Assembly: GCA_009733775.1 (NCBI GenBank)
Contig: WOGZ01000149.1
Coordinates: 1-64,000 of the forward strand
Length of the DNA stretch: 64,000 nucleotides
Reading direction: 5' to 3'
Source of the DNA: Alectoria sarmentosa
Taxonomy: Eukaryota; Ascomycota; Lecanoromycetes; Lecanorales; Parmeliaceae
Every line of letters starts with the position of its first letter. Positions within the stretch are counted from its first letter, which is position 1. The notes beneath the pieces were generated by a model, which worked only from the letters and a program-made list of their open reading frames with translations, was not told the origin of the DNA and did not search any database. Position numbers and translations under genes: made by a program. Positions 57,955 to 64,000 of this stretch are shown one piece after another.

Positions 57955-57975
57955 GACTGGTTTCATGAACCAGTC
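57955..57975. repeat. Perfect 8-bp inverted repeat (hairpin)
   Basis: GACTGGTT, five-base loop, AACCAGTC. It stands at the left side of an AT-rich stretch. No gene end is close, so a terminator role is not supported. Confidence 0.6.
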
Positions 57976-59242
57976 TGGGAACTAGTTCAAGAGTTTGATA
58001 AATAGTCGGTCGACTGATTCATGTTTTGTGAATTTATTATGACATCAATAGTCGATTAATTTGATTATTAAGGAATTTTTGATATAGAGAAAGATACTTT
58101 GCGGTATAAATCTGTGTACAATCGACACTTTTTAATAGAAAAGGGCTAATTGAGGATATATCTCCGTTATTCGATTATGTCATTATAACATACAACATCT
58201 TCAATTTATCAAAAATTTCTACTATTATTTTTCATTAAACATTCTTTCTTAGGTCAGTATGAATATAGACTATCGATTGAATCAGTTCAAAAAGGGATGG
58301 ATGATTTAATGTTCGAACCGATGATCAATCGTCTATACCTCTTCGACGGTCTCAACCATCGGGAGCCTTTTCCGCCAGTGTCTACGCACAGAAACAGAGA
58401 TATTGAGAGGGTAATTGTCGTCTCTGAGTGTCTGCTGGAGAAGCATTCGGAGCCAGATGCATCTCCAACGCCCTTCCACGGTTTTTGCAACTTGCAGCCA
58501 TGCTTCTTTCCCAGGCCTTGGCGGCAGCCATCTTCAAGGACGTAAGCCGGTACTGCATGCTGTGGAATTGAAAAGGTCAACAGCGACTGAACACGGTAGG
58601 AACTGTAGTCTATCCAGTGGAAAGCCCGTTTTTGTGTAGCGGTTGTGCTAGGAGCTGCTTTTGTGGTAACGTAGACCAAGGTCAGGGATGCGGAGACTGT
58701 CGTCCTATTGACGCCGATGCTTCTGTGAAATGGAAATAATGTTCTTATCACATTTTCAAGTCGAAGAACTGTCCATCAAATCATGCGGGTGCATTAGATG
58801 ACAAACGAAGGATAGGGGTTCGATGCACAGAATTTCGAACCGTTCTGCATACGCTAGTAGTCTATTGCTTGGTCAATCCAGCGCGTCGCAGTCCCGTGAA
58901 CTGGTACAGATTGTAAAGCTGGGAATTGATACTTCAAACTATGTCTAAGGAAGATTGAATTCAGCCTCTTTGTTATATCATCAGTCGTACGAGGGGCGCT
59001 CTGACAGAACATCTTGCTGCCATGAGGGTTTTGGTTGTGGTCAGACCCTCTCTCTCGATGGGCACTTGGCAAAGATGCTTGGTGAGGCGCTAACGCGTGT
59101 CATGCATGGGACCCCACACAGCCCCAATCCTCAGCCTGATTTTCAACAAGAAACCATCTCTACTGCCTACACATTTCTTCTTCTCAACGTCAGACAGATT
59201 ACTTGCTACTGTACAAGTGCTTTCGCTCAAGCTTGCGACGCC
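57976..59242. other. AT-rich patch and upstream region of STAND-N gene
   Basis: About 58010-58270 is markedly AT-rich without frames and may be an old mutated repeat; a CTGATTCA sequence near its left side recurs inverted near 58270. The rest is the upstream region of the gene starting at 59243. The frame there is open back to 58955, but the internal start fits the family. Confidence 0.4.
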
Positions 59243-61507
59243 ATGGAGGCACTAGGCGGCGCTGCCAGTGTCGTTAGTGTAGTATCTCTTGCAATCCAGG
59301 TCTGCGAGGAACTCAAGAAAGTCCAATATTTCTGGCATTCCGTGAAAGAGGCCCCGGATGATTTCGCACATATCTCTACTGAATTGAACCTTTTCATGAC
59401 GTGGCTTGCCGTAATCGCAAATAACTATCAGCGACAGGGTTTCAGTCATGGAAGTCCTAATGAGGTTGCGGCGACTGATACGTTGAGATTATGTTTGGCA
59501 ATGGCCCACGATATGAACGACGAAATCAAGGATCTCGAGAGACGATTTTCCAAGGGTCTCTTGTCCAGACGATGGGCCTCAGTAAAGTTCGTCCTTCGAG
59601 AAGACAAGAGGGAAAAGGTCATGAAACAAGTCGAGCGGATGAAAACACTTCTCATGATTGTACAGACTTGCTACATCGGGTAAGTATAGGTTCAGTTGAA
59701 TTGCATTGAATATGAAAATAGTAATTCCTAGCAGAGAAATACAAGAGGCAGGCTTCAAGTCTCTGTCATTGAGCTTGAGGCCTAAAGGCCCGCCACTGCA
59801 AGCCACAGGCATGGGAAAATCTTTGATTTCAGGATCTACGACTTCCGAAAGCGAGGACCTAGTCGTTGAGACTCCGTTGCTACAATCAATACCAAACTCG
59901 CGGGGCGAAAGTGTGTCATTCGACCCAATGGCATCGCCGCAGGCTCCTTGTCAGCAGAAGCATCGCACGACGCAGCAAGAGAAGAGAGCTTACAATCTTG
60001 GGTTTGCCATACTACGACTGATCACCATGGAGCAAGAGTCTATTCTCATCGAAGGCTCGGGAAAAGAGCGAAGGATCCCCGCACAGCGGACTCGTTATGA
60101 TCTTCGCATAGCGCAATGGCTGTTGTCTCGCGGTTTCTCATGGCAATCCTTCGGCGTGTACGGCAACTGGCAACGCAGTTTCCGCACATTCCGGTACATT
60201 CCCGCGAGTGCAATGATCGTGGAATTTTGTTGTGAAGGAGATCTTGCAAATGTTCAGAGAATGTTTGACAGGGGTTTAGCATCGCCATTTGATCGAGTAG
60301 CGTTTAGAGATGAAGATTGGAGTCTACTACACGTTAGTTGTACAACTATGCCAACCATGCCAATGTAGAATCATCACTGACGAACTATCGCGCTTTTAGT
60401 TTGGTCTCAAACACTGCCATGCGCAACTATGCAAATTTCTAATTGAGTGCGGTCTGGGGCGTGGCAGTGCGTCTGGTATGTCGAGGTCGGGCTCACTATA
60501 GAACATTTTCTTGGCTTCGGTGTGATTTACTGTGCTACAGAGACCCTATACTCTCTCTCGTAGGATCTCGGAATCTGGATTGGACGGTGTCTAATCCTTC
60601 GGCTCATCTTGACATCTTGAGAATCATGATCAATGAAGGACAGTACGACCCCATGGAGGAAGCCAGCGACACTAGCTTAATGCACTTTTTCGATGGATCG
60701 CCTACAGTCTATCGATGGCTTCTCAATCAGGAAGAGTTCTTCATTGATCTGGAACAAAGAATCGGTGAATTGACTATGAGTGCTGCTCAGGCGATGTCAC
60801 CGTCGTCCAATGGATCGAAATGTCTAGAAGAATTAATCGCACACGGTACCAACTTGAATCACGCCCCTCCGCAGGATCTTCCCTTTTTGGAGGTGTCGTT
60901 AGTTTACTATTCCATGTGTGTTTCTCCCATCATAAATGATACCATCGATTTTCCCAAGCGATTCAAGGTGCTTTGGGACGCTGGCGCTGATATCCATATG
61001 TTCAAACACCACAAAACTTCCGGGATATCGCTCGCATCTCTCTTCGATTTTATTCAAGTCATGTCTACATCTAAAAGGACCGAAAAATCAACGCTCTCAC
61101 AATATGATCGACTCGATGATTCTTCGATAATCGAGCATCGGCCACGCACGTCGAGGTCGCTATGGAATACATGGTACCCTAGGAATAAGCTCTCGATATT
61201 GGAATTAGCGCAGCGATACCTAGATGCCTGGATGGAGGTTCTTCTCGAAGCTGGGCTTGACGTTGTTGGCTATGGCCGGCGAGAAGACCAAACGCATCCT
61301 GGAGGATTGGTGCATAGTCCTTATGAAGAAAGGCCTATGGAAGCGCGTGTCTATTTTGAATACGGTGACCACGTCAATGGCTGCAGGATTCATGTGACCG
61401 AAATCTGGATGTACGATAATGAGTGGGATTCTGATCCCGATGAGGAAGAGGTTGCGTCCGCTGAGACCTCGACAATGCCTGGCACCTGGGACTTTGACGA
61501 TGCATGA
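59243..61507 (+). CDS. Fungal STAND N-terminal-domain protein with ankyrin-like C-terminal part
   Basis: Four exons: 59243-59679, 59735-60332, 60400-60475 and 60543-61507; 691 residues. The start MEALGGAASVVSVVSLAIQV, followed by helices (ELKKVQYFWHSVKEAPDDFA, LNLFMTWLAVI, LERRFSKGLLSRRWASVKFV), matches the fungal N-terminal domain that often precedes NACHT or ankyrin regions. No NACHT P-loop is seen. The C-terminal half has degenerate ankyrin-like units: EFCCEGDLANVQRMFDRGLA, AQLCKFLIECGLG, HLDILRIMINEGQYDP, CLEELIAHGTNLNHAP, WMEVLLEAGLDVVGYG. It ends in an acidic tail. An immunity or incompatibility-like role is inferred from architecture only. The acceptor at 59735 could also be three bases earlier. 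Confidence 0.78.
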
Positions 61508-64000
61508 AGACGGGCTTTATGTCACTAGATCAATTTCTTTTCCATCAGCGCAAAGCCATTGAAACAAAGTGGTTGTGAGAGAGTCTTAGACATTTTGATT
61601 GCGGCATTCGCGTTTGGGTTTTACCTTGCATCTCGCTTCATATGTAATTCGAAGACATGTCCCTTGCATCCGTCTACTTCAACTCAGTCGTCTGCCGCGA
61701 CTCATGAAATCTCTGGGTTCTGAGCTCTTGGTTGGTATTCCGAGAAGGGAACAATCCTCCGAACGCAGCCTTACTTTCTCCATTTAAAAACCAAGTCAGC
61801 ATCGGAAGTCTTGCATGTGAGTCGCCCATGATATAGTTCAGCGGGGCTGGAACTTCAAGGTTCAAGCACTGACAAGGGCATTCCGAGGGCTTTCGGGGAG
61901 TGCGTCCTTCAGTCTCCGTCTCAAGTAATCATTACGCGACCGTCTCTCTGAAAAGAGACCAACCCCGGCCCATTCTACAACAATCATAGGCCTCTTGTAC
62001 CCACTCTCACCATGACCTGACAGTGACAACGGTCCGGCTCTGGCTCACTCTCATACAGCGCAAGAAACATTTTCTCCACGAAGGGCTTCACACCTTGTAC
62101 TCCACTACACTACGAACTCCCCCCAAACACGCATCATCTTTGCCGGCTTTTCCAACCTCCTCAAACCAGGGTAAATTGTCGGTGGTATTTCCTCAGATCC
62201 AGTCTCAGGCTAGGAGGTCCTGAAAGGCTTCATGGACAGCGGAGCTCGCTAGAGCCGTAAGCTCGTTCAACAACAGCTTGTGTGGTCCCTTGTACAACGT
62301 GTGATGCACAACCAAACGACCTGGACGAACAGAGGACTGCAAGAAGACACCGAGGGCGCGATGACGTTCTTTCAGGATACATGTAGAGGGGCCAGGCCAG
62401 GATGCGGATATGCTTTGCTTGAGGAGTTTCTTCTGTAGCTGTAAACATCCGAATAAATATAACGATCGATTGGGCAAGGAAGCACAACACAAAACTACCT
62501 GCGCATGTGCCACCCGCACGTTTCCCCTCGGCATCTTGCTGACGGAAGCGTATTATAGATTTTTTCAATTCAACGCAGCGTATTTATTCTCTCAAGCGAC
62601 TGACTTAATTTTCAAATCGGGCTGAGACCCAATACAACGTATAGCATTCCAGAACCGAAAGCAAAGAGTGTGGCAGTATCTCTTGATGTATATCCCGTGT
62701 CAGAAGCGAGTGAGATCTTTGACTCATCAATAGCCAAAGCAGTAGGAGCTGCTGTGTATCAAGGTCTCGGCGCATTGTCCGTCGGCGACCAAAGGAAGGA
62801 AAAGCAACTCGACTCAACCTCAGCTAAAAAGAAAGAAGGAAAGAAGGAAAGGAGGAAAGGAGGGAAGGAGAAAAAAAGGGCGCCAATGCTTTCTAGAGCG
62901 CCATTCAAGAACGTAACAGAGAAAATAACACCTCCACTCTTCCACGGTCTATGAACACTTCCACACGTCGTCGTCTCCACCACAATTCACAGAAATCTAA
63001 CATCCCACCATCAACAATTCACTGCGTCTCGATGATTACACCACCACCAAACAGCACTACCGCAATCCTGCCCCTCAGATCTCCTTGAACCAAAAATACC
63101 CTACCAATCATGCCTCCCCCCTTCCCACGCCACGATTCAAATCCACCCACCCTCCCACTCCCCACCGCTCCCCAAACCACCCTCACAAACTTGTACGATC
63201 CCTCCTCTTTCCTTCGCCTTGCGCATTCCGTCCCGCATCTTCAACTTCCAATACGCACGTAAGCGCTCTTGCCCAATTCCGATGCTTCTCCAATCCTCGA
63301 GTTTTGTTTTTCCAAGAAGGCCGCTTCTTCGACGAAACAGTGCGCGAAATTGGAACAAGATTGCTGATATCGCATCGAAACGATGGTTTGATATTGGTGG
63401 TGCGTCCGAGATTAAGAGGGTGGTTATCTAGCCCGAGTGGCACGCATCGTGAGAGGGCCCAGAAGAAGATGAGGGGGGACGCGCAATGGAAAGGAAACGG
63501 ACAGAGGGCCAGCGGGAGAGGCGAGAAAAACAAAGCTCAAAAGGAAAACCAGATCGAGGCCAATAGACCATGTCCCGAACCACGCGCTCGCTCGAACCCC
63601 CTTGCTCGCTCCCGTTTGGAAACCCCCATCTTGTCAATCCCTAGTTATCAATCTTAACATTATAACCATTCTACAACCCTTCGCTTTCAACATCATCAAA
63701 GTACAACCCATCTCGCTTTCCCCCCATCGCTCTCACGGCATTTCAAGCGCTTCCTCTTTTATCTATTATTTTTAAACATATCGTAGTAAAATTCTATTCA
63801 CATCACACCATTGCTCCACCCTCCCACTCTCGCCCGCCCATCTATTCTTTCGCCCCTCGGAACCGAGAAGCCCAGCACCGCACCTTTCTTCTCCTCGCCC
63901 TCCCATCTCTCGAAATCGAAGCCTCGAATCCCCCCAAACCCCTCTGTAGCATCCGCCCTCCCACCACGATTATCTGACACAGATTCCACCTCACGGGTCC
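61508..64000. other. Gene-poor right end (2.5 kb)
   Basis: I recognise no gene. A purine-rich run lies at about 62825-62881, and the last 350 bases are strongly pyrimidine-rich on the plus strand, like a fungal promoter or leader of a gene beyond the window. Short frames at 62205-62568 and 63085-63657 have no family support. Confidence 0.35.

Noticed and set aside
57955..57975. Hairpin considered as a transcription terminator
   Set aside because: Bacterial-type terminators are not expected in this genome and no gene ends nearby.

Overview
The window looks like nuclear DNA of a filamentous ascomycete (Pezizomycotina). Genes are split by short introns, mostly 49-110 nt, with GT..AG ends and CTAAC-like branch sites. 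Gene families are typical of that group: Zn2Cys6 regulator, PTH11-like 7TM protein, fungal STAND N-domain, 2EXR/F-box proteins. Two AT-rich blocks carry the marks of repeat-induced point mutation (RIP). A dothideomycete is my guess from family resemblance; this cannot be proved here.

Layout. 1-880: AT-rich RIP-type block, cut by the window edge. 2.1-4 kb: a five-exon haloacid dehalogenase and a two-exon unknown, both minus. 5.3-6.4 kb: kynurenine formamidase. 7.4-9 kb: decayed membrane-protein fragment, a short tandem repeat and a long polypurine tract. 9.6-15 kb: a DHA2-type efflux transporter divergent from a Zn2Cys6 regulator. 16.5-20.7 kb: glutathione S-transferase, then an F-box protein divergent from a RING protein. 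21.8-24.3 kb: a small secreted four-cysteine protein and a GPI-anchored cupredoxin. 24.9-26.3 kb: PTH11-like receptor. 28.9-36.8 kb: a coiled-coil/low-complexity protein, a membrane-anchored F-box/LRR-like protein and a 2EXR-TPR protein. 38.9-44.8 kb is the decayed part: a small RIP-marked LTR element with intact target duplication, a DUF7600-type F-box pseudogene, a PD-(D/E)XK-like gene and a gene fragment. 45.4-51.7 kb: a borate/bicarbonate-type (SLC4) transporter and a phosphate-type MFS transporter. 52-61.5 kb: a large orphan protein, a secreted proline/threonine-rich protein and a STAND-N/ankyrin-like protein. I recognise no gene in 61.5-64 kb.

How genes work together. The only convincing functional pairing is the divergent efflux pump and regulator at 9.6-15 kb, which resembles an inducible drug/metabolite export unit. 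Kynurenine formamidase belongs to tryptophan-to-NAD synthesis and stands alone here. Four substrate-receptor-like loci (F-box, F-box/LRR, 2EXR-TPR, DUF7600 pseudogene), a fifth fragment and a RING protein suggest local enrichment for ubiquitin-related genes. I see no backbone biosynthetic enzyme, so this is not a classical secondary-metabolite cluster. All splice models are hand-made from frame, splice sites and family expectation. I saw no tRNA, rRNA or CRISPR array.
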